From a bacterium (GTDB lineage: Bacteria > Armatimonadota > Fimbriimonadia > Fimbriimonadales > Fimbriimonadaceae): a DNA stretch of 40,170 bases. Below, one piece after another: positions 23,322 to 33,000 of the stretch. The position numbers were made by a program, and so were the translations under genes. The notes below the pieces were generated by a model. The model had not been told where the DNA came from. It ran no database searches and saw nothing but the letters and a program-made list of their open reading frames with translations. The first letter of the stretch is position 1. Every line of letters starts with the position of its first letter. The stretch spans positions 1 through 40,170 of the forward strand of contig PNMZ01000011.1 in NCBI GenBank assembly GCA_013823945.1, given 5' to 3'.

Positions 23322-26012
23322 TTATTTTTTCTTTTGAGCGCGTTTGGTAGTTGTCTTTTTTGTGGTTGATTTCTTGACGGTAGTTACTTTGCGGGTAGTT
23401 CGCCCACGTTTCTTTGATGGGCCGGCGGCCTCGCGAATCTTGATGAGTTCGAGGGCTTGCTCTGAAGTGATCGATGCAGGATCGGTGCCTTTGGGGATGG
23501 TTGCGTTGGTGTTGCCATCGGTGACGTAAGGGCCGTAGCGACCGCTCATGACTTTGATTGGTCCTGATGCTCCTTCGGGTTGTCCGAGTTCTTTGAGCGG
23601 GGCGGCGGGTGCATTTCTGGAGCGCGAACCGCCTTGAGCGAGGAGTTCGACGGCAACTTCCACCGTTAGGTTGGGGGCATCGCGCCAATCGCCAGCGTTG
23701 CCATTTTTTGCTCCACATGAGAGATAGGGACCGTAGCGTCCGAGGAGGAGGTTGATGGGTTCGCTGGTTTCGGGGTGGGTGCCAATGAGCTTGGGATAGC
23801 TGGTGAGGATGTCGATATCACCGGGGGCGAGTTGAGCGGGGGTTATTCCGGGGGGTAGTCCGATGCGAGTGGGTTTTTCTCCGGCTTCTTGCTCTTCCGG
23901 AGTTTGCTCGACTTCGAGGTAGGGGCCAAATCGTCCGGTTTTGCTGAGGATGGGTCGTCCGGTTTTAGGGTCCGTGCCGATTGCTTCGGGGCCTTTTGCT
24001 CGCTGTTCGAGAAGTTCTTTGGCTTTTTCGAGATCGAGATCAGCGGGCGGAAGGTCTTCGGGGATGGATGCGGTGTTTCCGGGGCCGCCCTCGCCGCGTT
24101 GGATGAAGGGGCCGTTTCGCCCGATGCGGATTACTACATCTTCGCCAAGGGAGATGTGGGGGAAAGGTAGATCAGGGCCCTGCTTTTCGACTTTATCGAG
24201 GATTCCTGGTTCTTTGGGTGTCCCGTAGTAGAACTCCTTGAGGTGGGCGACCATATCGCGTTTACCTTCGGCAATTTCGTCGAGTTCGTTTTCCATTTCG
24301 GCGGTGAAGCCTGTGTCGATCAGGTTAGGAAATGCGTCTTCGAGAAGTTGGGTGACGGCGAAGGCAGTGAAGGTGGGGACAAGTTGGTTTCCGGCTTTGA
24401 AGACATATCCGCGATCTTGGATTGTGCTGATGATGCTGGCGTAGGTTGAGGGGCGACCAATGCCTTCGGCTTCGAGCTTTTGCACAAGAGAGGCTTCGGT
24501 GTAGCGTGCGGGTGGTTTCGTGCTATGTTCGGTTGCATCTACGGCATTGAGTTTGATGTGGGCGGGGATAGTCTCACCGACTTTGAGTTCGGGGAGGATG
24601 GTTTCTTTGTCGCCCAGTTCAGTGTCGGGGTCGTCGAATCCTTCGACGTAGACTCTCAAGAATCCAGGGAAGACAATTCTCTTGCCGGAAGTCGCGAAGG
24701 TGTAGGTATTTGAATCGAGTTTGGTTTCGATTTCAGCGCGTGTTCGCTCGACTCGGGCGGGGTTCATTTGGCAAGCGATGGTGCGTTTCCAGATGAGATC
24801 GTAAAGTTTGAATTGTTCGTCGGTGAGCTTGGATTTAATGCTTGCGGGAGTTCGTGATAGATCGGTTGGGCGAATTGCTTCGTGGGCTTCTTGGGCGTTC
24901 TTGGCTTTGGATTTATACTGTTTGGGTTGGGCAGGGAGATACTCGGGGCCATACATTGATTTGATGACTTCACGAGCTTCTTTGAGAGCCCGATCGGCGA
25001 GGGAGAGCGAGTCGGTTCTCATGTAGGTGATGAGACCAGTTGATCCGCCGCCGATGTCGATCCCTTCGTAGAGGTTTTGGGCGATTTGCATCGTTCTTCG
25101 GGCGGTGAATCCGAGTTTGCGGTTGGCCTCTTGTTGGAGGGTCGAGGTCATGAATGGAACCGGCGGATTTTCGACTCCGGGTTTAGTTTCAACCGAGGTG
25201 ACAGTCCACGGCTCATTGGCTTTGAGCTTGGTGGCAAGGGGGGTGGCGTCGCTGATTTTTAGCCAAGTTTCTTTGGGCCGAGTGAGCTCGCCGAGGGAGT
25301 TGAACGATTGACCGTCAGCGATTGGTGAAGCGTTCACGCGGTCTAATTTTGCTCGGAAGGCATTTTCATTTTTGGCCAGGGCGGCGGTCACGCCGGCGTA
25401 TTCGACGGTGATGAAGTCTCGGCGTTCTCGTTCTCGCATAACGACGAGGCGGACAGCTACGGATTGGACGCGGCCAGCGGAAAGTTTGGGAGCGACTTTT
25501 TTCCAAAGGAGGGGGCTGAGGGTATAGCCGTAAAGTCGGTCGAGGATGCGTCGGGTTTCTTGTGCGCGGACGAGGGCATCGTCAACTTTTCGTGGATTAG
25601 CAATAGCTTCTCGGATGGCTTCTGGGGTGATTTCATGGAAGACAATTCGTTCGACCGTGACATCTTTTTTGGGTTTGAGAACTTCGAGAATGTGATAGCT
25701 GATGGATTCGCCTTCGCGGTCTTCATCCGTTGCGAGGAGGAGTCGAGCGGATCCTTTGGCGGCATCTTTGAGGGCGGTGATGTGGCGTTTTTTGTCGGGA
25801 GGGATGATGTAGAGAGGTTCGAATTCACCTTCGACATTGACACCGAGCTTGGCCCATTTTTTATCTTTGTGGGATGCGGGGATATCAGCGGCTTTTTCGG
25901 GGAGGTCGCGAATGTGTCCGAAACTGGCGAGGACTTCGTAGTCTTTGCCGAGGAATCGGCTGATGGTCCGCGCTTTGGCGGGGGATTCGACGACTACGAG
26001 GGTTTTTGGCAT
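23322..26012 (-). CDS. topA: DNA topoisomerase I (type IA)
   Basis: The product is 896 residues. The Toprim domain is at the start, with Glu9 in VVVESPAKA and D-E-D at 96-98 in LLLATDEDREGE. The catalytic tyrosine is Tyr330 in GLITYMRTDSLSL. After the core, the C-terminus has four repeats centred on GRNGPF, GRFGPY and twice GRYGPY instead of the Cys4 zinc fingers of the Escherichia enzyme, then a Lys/Thr-rich tail. It relaxes negative supercoils behind transcription and replication. Codons are strongly C/A-ended. Confidence 0.97.
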   Translation of the reverse strand: MPKTLVVVESPAKARTISRFLGKDYEVLASFGHIRDLPEKAADIPASHKDKKWAKLGVNVEGEFEPLYIIPPDKKRHITALKDAAKGSARLLLATDEDREGESISYHILEVLKPKKDVTVERIVFHEITPEAIREAIANPRKVDDALVRAQETRRILDRLYGYTLSPLLWKKVAPKLSAGRVQSVAVRLVVMRERERRDFITVEYAGVTAALAKNENAFRAKLDRVNASPIADGQSFNSLGELTRPKETWLKISDATPLATKLKANEPWTVTSVETKPGVENPPVPFMTSTLQQEANRKLGFTARRTMQIAQNLYEGIDIGGGSTGLITYMRTDSLSLADRALKEAREVIKSMYGPEYLPAQPKQYKSKAKNAQEAHEAIRPTDLSRTPASIKSKLTDEQFKLYDLIWKRTIACQMNPARVERTRAEIETKLDSNTYTFATSGKRIVFPGFLRVYVEGFDDPDTELGDKETILPELKVGETIPAHIKLNAVDATEHSTKPPARYTEASLVQKLEAEGIGRPSTYASIISTIQDRGYVFKAGNQLVPTFTAFAVTQLLEDAFPNLIDTGFTAEMENELDEIAEGKRDMVAHLKEFYYGTPKEPGILDKVEKQGPDLPFPHISLGEDVVIRIGRNGPFIQRGEGGPGNTASIPEDLPPADLDLEKAKELLEQRAKGPEAIGTDPKTGRPILSKTGRFGPYLEVEQTPEEQEAGEKPTRIGLPPGITPAQLAPGDIDILTSYPKLIGTHPETSEPINLLLGRYGPYLSCGAKNGNAGDWRDAPNLTVEVAVELLAQGGSRSRNAPAAPLKELGQPEGASGPIKVMSGRYGPYVTDGNTNATIPKGTDPASITSEQALELIKIREAAGPSKKRGRTTRKVTTVKKSTTKKTTTKRAQKKK

Positions 26013-26202
26013 GGTATTTCGGTTTTGCTCCGCAGTGGCGGTGAAGAGTTTAGATCAAATCTTTTGGTCTTGCTGGTCGGGTACTCATTGGGTTGGACGT
26101 TGGAACGAGTGAGATGTCGCTGAATTTTTGGAATTTATAGGTATTGGGGGAGTTTTTGGGGTTCATGGACGTTGGATTATTCGTCTGATTGAGGAATTGG
26201 TT

Positions 26203-27600
26203 ATGAAAAGGTTGCGACTGGCGGGAATATTGGTGATGTGGGTTTTGGGGGCGGTCGCCTTTGGTCAGGGGGAATGGCTCGGGGTTTATTTGCAAGGTCA
26301 GAAGATCGGATATAGCTATTCAGAAACGAAGAAAGAGGAATTTGAAGGGAAATCGGTTGAAGTCAGTCGGTCGAAGATGGAGATTGGGACTCAGATGCTG
26401 GGGAGCGCGATGCGGATTGTAGTGGACAGTGCGACTTGGATGAGTGGTGGGAAACCAGTGCAGATGACTTACCGGATGGAAAGTGCGGGGCGGACGATGG
26501 CGGTGAATGCTCGATTTGGGGCAAAAGAAATTGTTGCTTCGATGGTGACTGGTTCGGGAGAGGAGGAGAAACGGATTCCAATTCCGGCGGGGAAGCGGAT
26601 TTTGATGGATCCGGTTGACCTTGTGAATTCGGGAGGGATGCCAGTGGTTGGAAAACCGATGGAAGTTCTGGTGTTTAGCCCGGAATCCTTGGAGTTGATC
26701 GCGGTAACTGTGGAGGCGCGGCCCGAGCAGGAGATTTCGACTCCGGCGGGTCGGGTGAAGGCAATTGTTGTGTTTGTGAATGATCCGCGAGCACCGAGTA
26801 CGCTCTATTTATCCGCTAAAGGTGATCTGATTAAGATGACAGGGCCGATGGGAATCGAGATGATTCCGGAATCTGAGGAGGAGGCGAAGAAATTCACGGG
26901 TACGGCTCAGATTGATTTGGCGGCTGCGAGTCGGTTAACTCCGGTTGGACAGGTGAATTGGGGTGATCCGAAGGTGGAATTGATGGTGCGGGGGATTGAC
27001 ATGAGCAAGGTTCCGAGTGATGCCCGCCAAAAAGTAACCAAAAACGGTGATGGCTGGAGAGTAACACTGGGGAATGACGCTTTGCCCGATGGATTGGTAA
27101 AAATTTCTAGCTTGAAAGGTCAGAAATCCGAGTGGTTGAAACCGGACATTCGGGTTCCATCGGGCGATCAGGACTTTGTGGATCTGGCAAAGAAAGTAGT
27201 CGGGGGGACACAAACCGTTGCGGGTGCCGCGGCTAAGATTCATGATTACGTTTTCCGGTTGATGGGAGTGAACGCGGGGATTGGTGTGATGCGTGATGCG
27301 CGCGAGATTTTGGAAACCAAGGAAGGGGTTTGTCGCGATCATGCGATACTCGCGGGAACACTGCTCAGGGCGGCGGGAATTCCCACTCGGTTTGCGAATG
27401 GGTTGGTGCTTTACCAAGGTTCTTACTACTATCACGCTTGGGTTGAGTTTTGGGATGGCAAGAATTGGATTGGTATGGACACGACTCGTCCGGATTTGCG
27501 ATTGGGGTCGGGTTACATCAAAACGACCCAGGGGACGGTGGGTCAAGCGTTGCAGGGATTTCTGCTGGATGGGGCTAAGATAGAAGTGGTCGAGAGGTAG
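26203..27600 (+). CDS. Exported transglutaminase-like superfamily protein
   Basis: From ATG 26203 the protein has 465 residues; an upstream in-frame ATG at 26128 exists, but GAGG lies eight bases before 26203 and a clean signal peptide follows (MKRLRLAGILVMW to AFGQG). The N-terminal two thirds are beta-rich with no family I can name. The C-terminal domain has the transglutaminase-like triad Cys377 in EGVCRDHA, His411 in YYHAWVEFW and Asp426 in WIGMDTTRPD. Such domains are usually peptidases or amidases rather than crosslinkers. It opens a run with the PIN-TRAM, ispDF and hpf genes, seven bases before the next start. Confidence 0.88.
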   Translation: MKRLRLAGILVMWVLGAVAFGQGEWLGVYLQGQKIGYSYSETKKEEFEGKSVEVSRSKMEIGTQMLGSAMRIVVDSATWMSGGKPVQMTYRMESAGRTMAVNARFGAKEIVASMVTGSGEEEKRIPIPAGKRILMDPVDLVNSGGMPVVGKPMEVLVFSPESLELIAVTVEARPEQEISTPAGRVKAIVVFVNDPRAPSTLYLSAKGDLIKMTGPMGIEMIPESEEEAKKFTGTAQIDLAAASRLTPVGQVNWGDPKVELMVRGIDMSKVPSDARQKVTKNGDGWRVTLGNDALPDGLVKISSLKGQKSEWLKPDIRVPSGDQDFVDLAKKVVGGTQTVAGAAAKIHDYVFRLMGVNAGIGVMRDAREILETKEGVCRDHAILAGTLLRAAGIPTRFANGLVLYQGSYYYHAWVEFWDGKNWIGMDTTRPDLRLGSGYIKTTQGTVGQALQGFLLDGAKIEVVER

Positions 27601-27607
27601 GAATCCA

Positions 27608-28840
27608 ATGAATCATCGCGGGAAGCTGGCGTTTGTTATTGTTTGTGGCATTTTGGGGGTGATCTTGAGCTTGACTTTGTTACCTCCAGTGGTTGATGGC
27701 TTTGGTCAACGGTTGTTTGATAGTTTGCGAGAAGAATCGAGGAAAGATACTGGTTCGGATAAGGCGACGGAGATTCAGGTTCCAGACAAGGATGATCCTT
27801 CAAAGACGACGACGGTTAAGGTTCCGCCAGTAGCGGATGAAGTGGGTTCCCGGCCTGAATTTCGGACTCATCCGATTGCGATTGGTTTGTTTGGATTTAT
27901 TGTTGGGATGGTGGTCGGCGGAACGTTGTTGCGGGTTGGCGAGAGGTTGGGAGAGAAGTGGGAGAAGTCACCGAGCGGAGATAAAGTGACTTTAATGTTG
28001 GGTGGTTTTACTGGGGTGATTGCAGGGATTGTTGTCTCGACACCTTTTTGGTTTGCGTTGCAAGGAAGGCCCGAAGGGGCGCTTTTGATGCTGGGGTTGG
28101 TCATGGGTTGCTCGGCAGCAATGATCTATTTGCTTCGCTCACTGGGTCCCTATTTGCCTTGGGAGACGAGCGCGGTGAGTAAGAGGACGGGTTTGAAGGT
28201 GCTCGACACGAATGTTTTGATTGATGGTCGGGTTTATGACTTGATTCGGACAGGGTTTTTGGACGGTGATTTATATGTTCCTCAGTTTGTGCTTTTGGAG
28301 CTCCAGCACATTGCCGACTCTTCGGACGGACTGCGACGACAGCGTGGACGTCGGGGGCTGGATGTAATCAATCGAATTCGAGCCGAATTTGATGTAGAGG
28401 TGGGGACTCGCGACCGGTATGCGGGAACCGAAAAAGACCAGGTTGATACGCGGTTGATGAAGTTGTGTAAGTCACTTGGGGCGGATTTGGTCAGCAACGA
28501 TTTTAATTTGAATAAGACGGCATCGGTTCAAGACATCAAGGTGTTGAATATCAATGACTTGGCTTTGGCCCTCCGACCGAATGTTTTGCCGGGTGAATTG
28601 TTGAGCGTACAGGTGATGAAGGAAGGGAATCAGGTTGGGCAGGGAGTTGGGTACTTGGATGATGGAACGATGGTTGTTGTGGAGGGAGGGGCGGGTTTGA
28701 TTGGAGCAGAGGAGCCATCGGATGTAGTGGTGACTCAGGTGATCCAGACGGAGCGAGGGAAGATGATTTTTGCGGACGCGGGGGGTGGGGAGAGTCTGCC
28801 GGACGGACAACGGAGACGATTACCGCGTGGGCAACGGTAA
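27608..28840 (+). CDS. PIN and TRAM domain membrane protein (YacL-like)
   Basis: The product is 410 residues. Hydrophobic segments lie near 8-28, 90-110, 128-150 and 158-178, with a charged loop (40-85). A PIN nuclease-type domain begins LKVLDTNVLIDGR, with acidic Asp200, and runs through DTRLMKLCKSLGADLVSNDF. A TRAM domain (about 335-375, VMKEGNQVGQGVGYLDDGT) follows, usually an RNA-binding fold. The order matches YacL of Firmicutes, which also sits directly before ispD and ispF. Target RNA is unknown. Its end overlaps the start of ispDF. Confidence 0.93.
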   Translation: MNHRGKLAFVIVCGILGVILSLTLLPPVVDGFGQRLFDSLREESRKDTGSDKATEIQVPDKDDPSKTTTVKVPPVADEVGSRPEFRTHPIAIGLFGFIVGMVVGGTLLRVGERLGEKWEKSPSGDKVTLMLGGFTGVIAGIVVSTPFWFALQGRPEGALLMLGLVMGCSAAMIYLLRSLGPYLPWETSAVSKRTGLKVLDTNVLIDGRVYDLIRTGFLDGDLYVPQFVLLELQHIADSSDGLRRQRGRRGLDVINRIRAEFDVEVGTRDRYAGTEKDQVDTRLMKLCKSLGADLVSNDFNLNKTASVQDIKVLNINDLALALRPNVLPGELLSVQVMKEGNQVGQGVGYLDDGTMVVVEGGAGLIGAEEPSDVVVTQVIQTERGKMIFADAGGGESLPDGQRRRLPRGQR

Positions 28841-29930
28841 GGTGATCGCGATTTTGGTGGCTTCGGGGAAGTCGGAGCGATTCGGGGCAGATAAGTTGGA
28901 GATTGATTTTGGGGGAATACCGGTTTGGGAGAAATCGTACCGTGCGTTTCGGGATTCGGGGGTAGTGGATGGGGTGGGGGTGGTTACCCGGGCTGAGAAA
29001 GTTGCCAAGACTTTGGCGCGGGTATCGGACATGGAATTTGTGGTCACAGGTGGGGAGACCCGGGCGGAGAGTGTTCGGCGAGGATTGGCAGCGGTTCCGG
29101 CTGGATTTGAGTTTGTGTTAGTGCATGATGCGGCGCGTCCCTTTGTTTCAGCAGAGTTAATTGAACGCGTGGTTTCCGCGATACGCGAAAAAGGGGCGGC
29201 ATATCCGGCGATTGGGGTTACAGATACCATTCGGCGGGACGGGGAGTTGTTGGATCGGACGAAGTTATTGGCGGCTCAGACGCCTCAAGGGGCGCGGGTG
29301 GATGATTTGCGGTCGGCGATGATGAATCCGGCGGAACTGACGGATGAGATGGCATATCTTCAGGCGAATGGGGTTGAGATTTTTGTTGTTGAGGGTGACC
29401 CTGTTAATCAGAAAATTACTCATCCAAGCGATGTGAAGAGGCCTATGGAGATACGGACAGGATTTGGTTACGACGTGCATCGGTTCAGTGAAGACCCGGC
29501 GCGCCCGTTGTGGTTGGGGGGAGTTGAGTTTGATGATCGCCCGGGGTTGGAGGGGCATAGTGATGCGGATGCTTTGCTGCATGCGATCGTTGATGCACTT
29601 TTGGGGGCGGCGGCGCTGGGAGATATTGGAGTGCACTATCCGCCGAGTGATCCGCAGTGGAAGGATTGCCGGTCTTTGAGATTTGTCAGCGAGACCGGGG
29701 AGATGTTGCGCCGTGAGGGTTGGGAGATCATGAATGTGGACGCAACGGTTGTTGCGGAGCGACCCAAGGTGATGGTTAAGGCGTTGGAAATCCGAACTGG
29801 GATTGCTGGTGCTTTGGGGATTGAAGTGGGGCGAGTGAGTGTCAAGGCGACGACAAATGAGCGGTTGGGGGCGATTGGAAATTCTGAAGGAATTGCGGGA
29901 TATGCAGTTGCCACGATCAGCCGAAAATAG
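28827..29930 (+). CDS. ispDF: Bifunctional IspD/IspF enzyme of the MEP isoprenoid pathway
   Basis: The product is 367 residues if GTG 28827 is used; a second GTG at 28842, just after the preceding stop, would remove five. The IspD part (about 5-205) has ILVASGKSERFGADK, VLVHDAARPFV and AAQTPQGARVDDL, and makes CDP-methylerythritol. The IspF part starts IRTGFGYDVHRF, with the metal ligands of DVH and the SDADALLHAIVDALLGAAAL block, and makes the 2,4-cyclodiphosphate. Fusion of these non-consecutive steps is known in alphaproteobacteria and Campylobacter. The start overlaps the PIN-TRAM gene, so the two are probably coupled. Confidence 0.95.
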   Translation: MGNGKVIAILVASGKSERFGADKLEIDFGGIPVWEKSYRAFRDSGVVDGVGVVTRAEKVAKTLARVSDMEFVVTGGETRAESVRRGLAAVPAGFEFVLVHDAARPFVSAELIERVVSAIREKGAAYPAIGVTDTIRRDGELLDRTKLLAAQTPQGARVDDLRSAMMNPAELTDEMAYLQANGVEIFVVEGDPVNQKITHPSDVKRPMEIRTGFGYDVHRFSEDPARPLWLGGVEFDDRPGLEGHSDADALLHAIVDALLGAAALGDIGVHYPPSDPQWKDCRSLRFVSETGEMLRREGWEIMNVDATVVAERPKVMVKALEIRTGIAGALGIEVGRVSVKATTNERLGAIGNSEGIAGYAVATISRK

Positions 29931-29948
29931 ACGTGGGAACAACCAATC

Positions 29949-30497
29949 ATGCTTGAAGTCTTGGTAAGAAACGCGCAAGGAAATTTGACGGACGACAACA
30001 AGGAGTATGCCGCGAGGAAATTGGGGAAATTGGATCGCTACTTTGCAGCGGCGAGCCGGGTCGAGCTAGCGCATACGGAGGATAAGCGGGGGTTGCACGA
30101 GATTGAAGTTACGGTTTTTGCGGACGGGATCATGTTGCATGGGCATGAACGGGATGACAATTTGAATGCGGCCATTGATAAGGTTTCGGTTAAGTTAGAA
30201 ACGCGGCTACGCCGGTTGAAGACGAAACTACTTAAGCGGGCTAGGGGGCATGGGATGCAAGTTCCGCTGGGGCTGGAGGAGATTCCGGAAGCCGAAGCTG
30301 ATTTAGGGGCGGATAGTGGTCATTTGGCGGAGAATCGGGTTTATTCGATGAAGCTAGTGAGCGTTGAAGAGGCACTCTTACAGTTAGAGCTGATGGATCA
30401 TGAGTTCTATGTTTTTCGGAATGTAGTGAATGATCAAGTTGAGGTGGTTTATCGTCGGGCTAAGGGCGGATTTGGATTGATGGCGCCGGATAATTAA
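29949..30497 (+). CDS. hpf: Ribosome hibernation promoting factor, long form
   Basis: The product is 182 residues, the length of long HPF. The N-terminal S30AE domain (1-100) starts MLEVLVRNAQGNLTDDNKEY and has a basic helix ending KLLKRARG. A linker follows, then the C-terminal dimerisation domain (about 128-182) with VYSMKLVSVEEALLQLELMD and YRRAKGGFGLMAP. Long HPF makes inactive 100S ribosome dimers in slow growth. It lies 18 bases after ispDF and ends three bases before the convergent comF-family gene. Confidence 0.96.
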   Translation: MLEVLVRNAQGNLTDDNKEYAARKLGKLDRYFAAASRVELAHTEDKRGLHEIEVTVFADGIMLHGHERDDNLNAAIDKVSVKLETRLRRLKTKLLKRARGHGMQVPLGLEEIPEAEADLGADSGHLAENRVYSMKLVSVEEALLQLELMDHEFYVFRNVVNDQVEVVYRRAKGGFGLMAPDN

Positions 30498-30500
30498 GCG

Positions 30501-31157
30501 CTAGTTTCCTAGTTGGATAGCGAAGGTGAGGAGGTGGACTTCGGATGCACCTTGGCGGATGAGTTCTTGGGCGCAAGCGATGGCGGTTCCGCCGCTTGTG
30601 ATGACGTCATCGAGGAGGAGGATCCGTTGGTTGGATAACGGTTCTGGGGCGAGGAAAGCGTCCTTGAGGTTTTCGAGGCGTTGTTTGGCGTTGAGGCCTA
30701 CTTGAGGTTTGGTGTACCGGGTTCGCCGGAGAAGGTGGGGTTGGACGCTGGTCTTGGGAAACGCTTGGGCGAGGAGTTCGGATTGGTTAAATCCTCTTTC
30801 CGATCGTCTGGTTCGGGCTATGGGGACGGGGATGACGAGATCGTGGGGGATTGATTGCGCGGCCCGATGGAGGATTTGGCTGAGAGGTTCGGCAAGAGGA
30901 GTGCGCCGGTCGAATTTGAGTTTTTTGACGGCTTCGGCGGCGAGGTCTTGGTATAGGAATGGGGCGGTGATGGTGGTGAGCGGTGGCTTTGTGGGGAGTG
31001 GGTTTGGTGCGGGGGTGAAAGTTGCCTGGCAGGCGCGGCACAGTCCGGGGTGGGTGAGGTCACCGCAGAGGGCACATTTGGGAGGGTAGATGAGGTCGAG
31101 GAGGGTTTGGATCACCGCTGATTGGGAGTATGGCTTGGTGCGAAGGAATATTTTCAC
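30501..31157 (-). CDS. ComF-family phosphoribosyltransferase-like protein
   Basis: The product is 218 residues from GTG 31157; a second GTG at 31115 would give a protein starting near LLDLIYPPKC, also plausible. An N-terminal zinc-ribbon has Cys28, Cys31, Cys40 and Cys43. The phosphoribosyltransferase domain carries RSERGFNQSELLA and the PRPP loop ILLLDDVITSGGTA with Asp183-Asp184. ComF proteins are linked to DNA uptake in competent bacteria, but many relatives exist without competence genes nearby and none is seen here. Confidence 0.92.
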   Translation of the reverse strand: MKIFLRTKPYSQSAVIQTLLDLIYPPKCALCGDLTHPGLCRACQATFTPAPNPLPTKPPLTTITAPFLYQDLAAEAVKKLKFDRRTPLAEPLSQILHRAAQSIPHDLVIPVPIARTRRSERGFNQSELLAQAFPKTSVQPHLLRRTRYTKPQVGLNAKQRLENLKDAFLAPEPLSNQRILLLDDVITSGGTAIACAQELIRQGASEVHLLTFAIQLGN

Positions 31158-31260
31158 CCTGTTAAATAAGACTTGTCACATCTTGGCAATTTTAGGCTGC
31201 AAAACACTTAATGATTGCCTTGAAGTTAACATTTTTGCAGTTCAAAACAGTCTCCCCACC

Positions 31261-31284
31261 CCTTCCCCTCCCCATCAGGGGAGG
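31261..31284. repeat. Short palindrome related to the dispersed repeat
   Basis: CCTCCCC (31267-31273) pairs with GGGGAGG (31278-31284) around ATCA. The C-rich lead-in resembles the repeats at 5284 and 39913, but the shared 18-base opening is absent, so the relation is tentative. Confidence 0.4.
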
Positions 31285-31332
31285 AATTGGCACTTATCTG
31301 TCCTTTGCAATTCATCCAATCAATGTACGTAA

Positions 31333-31366
31333 AACCACCGGATTCCGTCCTTGGAATTCGGTGGTT
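31333..31366 (-). terminator. Intrinsic terminator of the small LuxR-type gene
   Basis: AACCACCGGATTCC (31333-31346) pairs with GGAATTCGGTGGTT (31353-31366), 14 bp with one G-U, around a six-base loop. Read on -, it is followed by TTAC after TT, a weak T-run. Confidence 0.6.
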
Positions 31367-31412
31367 GTGTTTGTCCGCAGGCGACGTTGCTTGCGGGAAT
31401 TTTGGTTGTGAC

Positions 31413-31688
31413 TTAGGCTTCGCCTTGACCGTGTCCGAAGAACGGTTCGAAGGGGATGAGGCCGAGTCGGGTCGCGGCGCGCAGAGCTTGCACGCGGTTG
31501 TTCACTTGAAGTTTTTGATAGATGTTCGCCAAGTGGAAATCGACGGTTCGCTTTGACACGACCATTTTGTCGGCAGCTTCCTGGCTGCTGTGGCCTTGTG
31601 CGATTAAGCTCAGCACTTTGACTTCGGTTGGCGTAAGTCGGACGCCCCTTGGTGAATCAGTTGTTCTTGATGTTCCTGGCATTGCCAT
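31413..31688 (-). CDS. Small LuxR-type helix-turn-helix protein
   Basis: The product is 91 residues, or 89 if the second ATG at 31682 is used. Nearly all of it is a GerE/LuxR DNA-binding domain: LTPTEVKVLSLIAQGHSSQE, then KRTVDFHLANIYQKLQVNNR and VQALRAATRLGL. There is no receiver or sensor domain and no room for one upstream, since galK ends about 110 bases away. It is either a naturally minimal regulator or the remnant of a response regulator. Its targets are unknown. Confidence 0.85.
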   Translation of the reverse strand: MAMPGTSRTTDSPRGVRLTPTEVKVLSLIAQGHSSQEAADKMVVSKRTVDFHLANIYQKLQVNNRVQALRAATRLGLIPFEPFFGHGQGEA

Positions 31689-31796
31689 TTATCCCATTCC
31701 TCGCATTTTTGATTGCCGCCTGTGTTCTGTTTTCCATGCGGGGTTGGTTTTTTGAGATGCGTTTTGGGAATTTCTCATTTTTGTTAAGTTCCTGGT

Positions 31797-32918
31797 TCAA
31801 ATCCTTAGAATTGAGGCCCCAGGTGAGGGGTGGACGGGGATGACGTTTGGGTCAGATGTTTTGACTGTAGATCGGTAGATTTGTTCGGTTTCGGAAGTAA
31901 AACTATTAAGGAATTCTGTTTGGACGAGGGCAACGGCGGCTCCACCGAACCCAGCTCCGGTCAGGCGGGCACCGATACAACCGGGGGATTGGATGGCGGC
32001 TTGGACTATAGTATCGAGTTCGGGAGTAGACACTTCGTAATCGTCGCGGAGGGAGGCATGGCTCGCTACCATGAGGGAGCCGATTTGATCATAATCGCTC
32101 GTGGCAAGTGCAGAAGCGAATTTTTTGGTGCGCTCAATCTCTGTTACAACATGGCGGGCGCGCTTTTTTATAGTAGGGTTTAGAATTAGTTCGAGGAGAG
32201 GGAGATTGGCTTCGCGAAGCGTGCCGATGCCGAGGATGCGGCAGGCTTCTTCGCACTGTTGGCGTCGTTCGTTGTATCCGGATTCGGCAAGGGAGCGGGG
32301 AGTTCCGGTGTCGAGGATTACGATTGAGAGGTCTGCGGGGATAGGGACTGGGTTGATTTGAAGCGTGGGGATGTCTATTTGGAGGGCGTGTCCGGCGATT
32401 CCGCATGCGGATGCGAGTTGGTCCATGATGCCGCAATTGACGCCAACATATTGGTTTTCTCCGAGCTGGCACAGCTGGGCAAGTCGGGTGGGGGAATGAC
32501 CGAGTTTGTCGATTTCGTTCCAGGCTACGGCGGTGGCGAGGAGGAGAGCGGCGGAAGAGGAGAGTCCGCCCCCGGCGGCGGGGAGTGAACTGTTGACGGC
32601 GATCTGAAGTGGGGTTTTCGCTCCGATGGCCCAGGCGGTTGCGGCGGGATATTTGCTCCAGGAATTGGGAGCAGGAAAGTCTGGGGGGAGCCGAAACGAT
32701 TCCCCTGGTCCAAGTTGGGCTGAGATCAGATGGGTTTGGTCGTCGGGCGAAGGAGCAATTGCGGCAGTGATGCCGAGATTTATGGCGGCGGGAAAGACGA
32801 TGCCGTCGTTGTAATCTATGTGTTCGCCAATCAGGTTTATCCTTCCGGGGGCCTGAGCGATGTGGGTGGGTTCGGTGCCGAAGGCCGAACGAAAAAGATT
32901 GGTTGCTTCTTCAATCAT
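31797..32918 (-). CDS. galK: Galactokinase
   Basis: The product is 373 residues of the GHMP kinase family. The galactokinase signature is PGRINLIGEHIDYNDG (24-39), the ATP loop is GGGLSSSAA (116-124), and the catalytic base is Asp166 in CGIMDQLAS. Near the C-terminus, ARLTGAGFGGAAVAL is the third GHMP motif. It phosphorylates galactose at O1, the first Leloir step. No galT or galE is nearby, so it stands apart from a pathway operon. It is divergent from the dipeptidase gene. Confidence 0.95.
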   Translation of the reverse strand: MIEEATNLFRSAFGTEPTHIAQAPGRINLIGEHIDYNDGIVFPAAINLGITAAIAPSPDDQTHLISAQLGPGESFRLPPDFPAPNSWSKYPAATAWAIGAKTPLQIAVNSSLPAAGGGLSSSAALLLATAVAWNEIDKLGHSPTRLAQLCQLGENQYVGVNCGIMDQLASACGIAGHALQIDIPTLQINPVPIPADLSIVILDTGTPRSLAESGYNERRQQCEEACRILGIGTLREANLPLLELILNPTIKKRARHVVTEIERTKKFASALATSDYDQIGSLMVASHASLRDDYEVSTPELDTIVQAAIQSPGCIGARLTGAGFGGAAVALVQTEFLNSFTSETEQIYRSTVKTSDPNVIPVHPSPGASILRI

Positions 32919-33000
32919 GTTGGAAATTGGTAGGTCGTTATGTGTGACCTAGTAACGATACTTGGGTTTCCGGTTGATTTGCCAGGAATGATAGGCTTGG

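Larger units (their letters stand above)
31158..31412. other. Intergenic region with repeat fragment and terminator
   Basis: This region separates the start of the comF-family gene from the end of the LuxR-type gene. It holds a short palindrome related to the dispersed repeat and a hairpin that fits termination of the LuxR-type gene. No further gene is supported. Confidence 0.5.

Noticed and set aside
31649..31843. Short hydrophobic open frame on + near the LuxR-type gene
   Set aside because: It overlaps the 5' end of the LuxR-type gene and the 3' end of galK on the other strand and has no ribosome-binding site or homology by eye.
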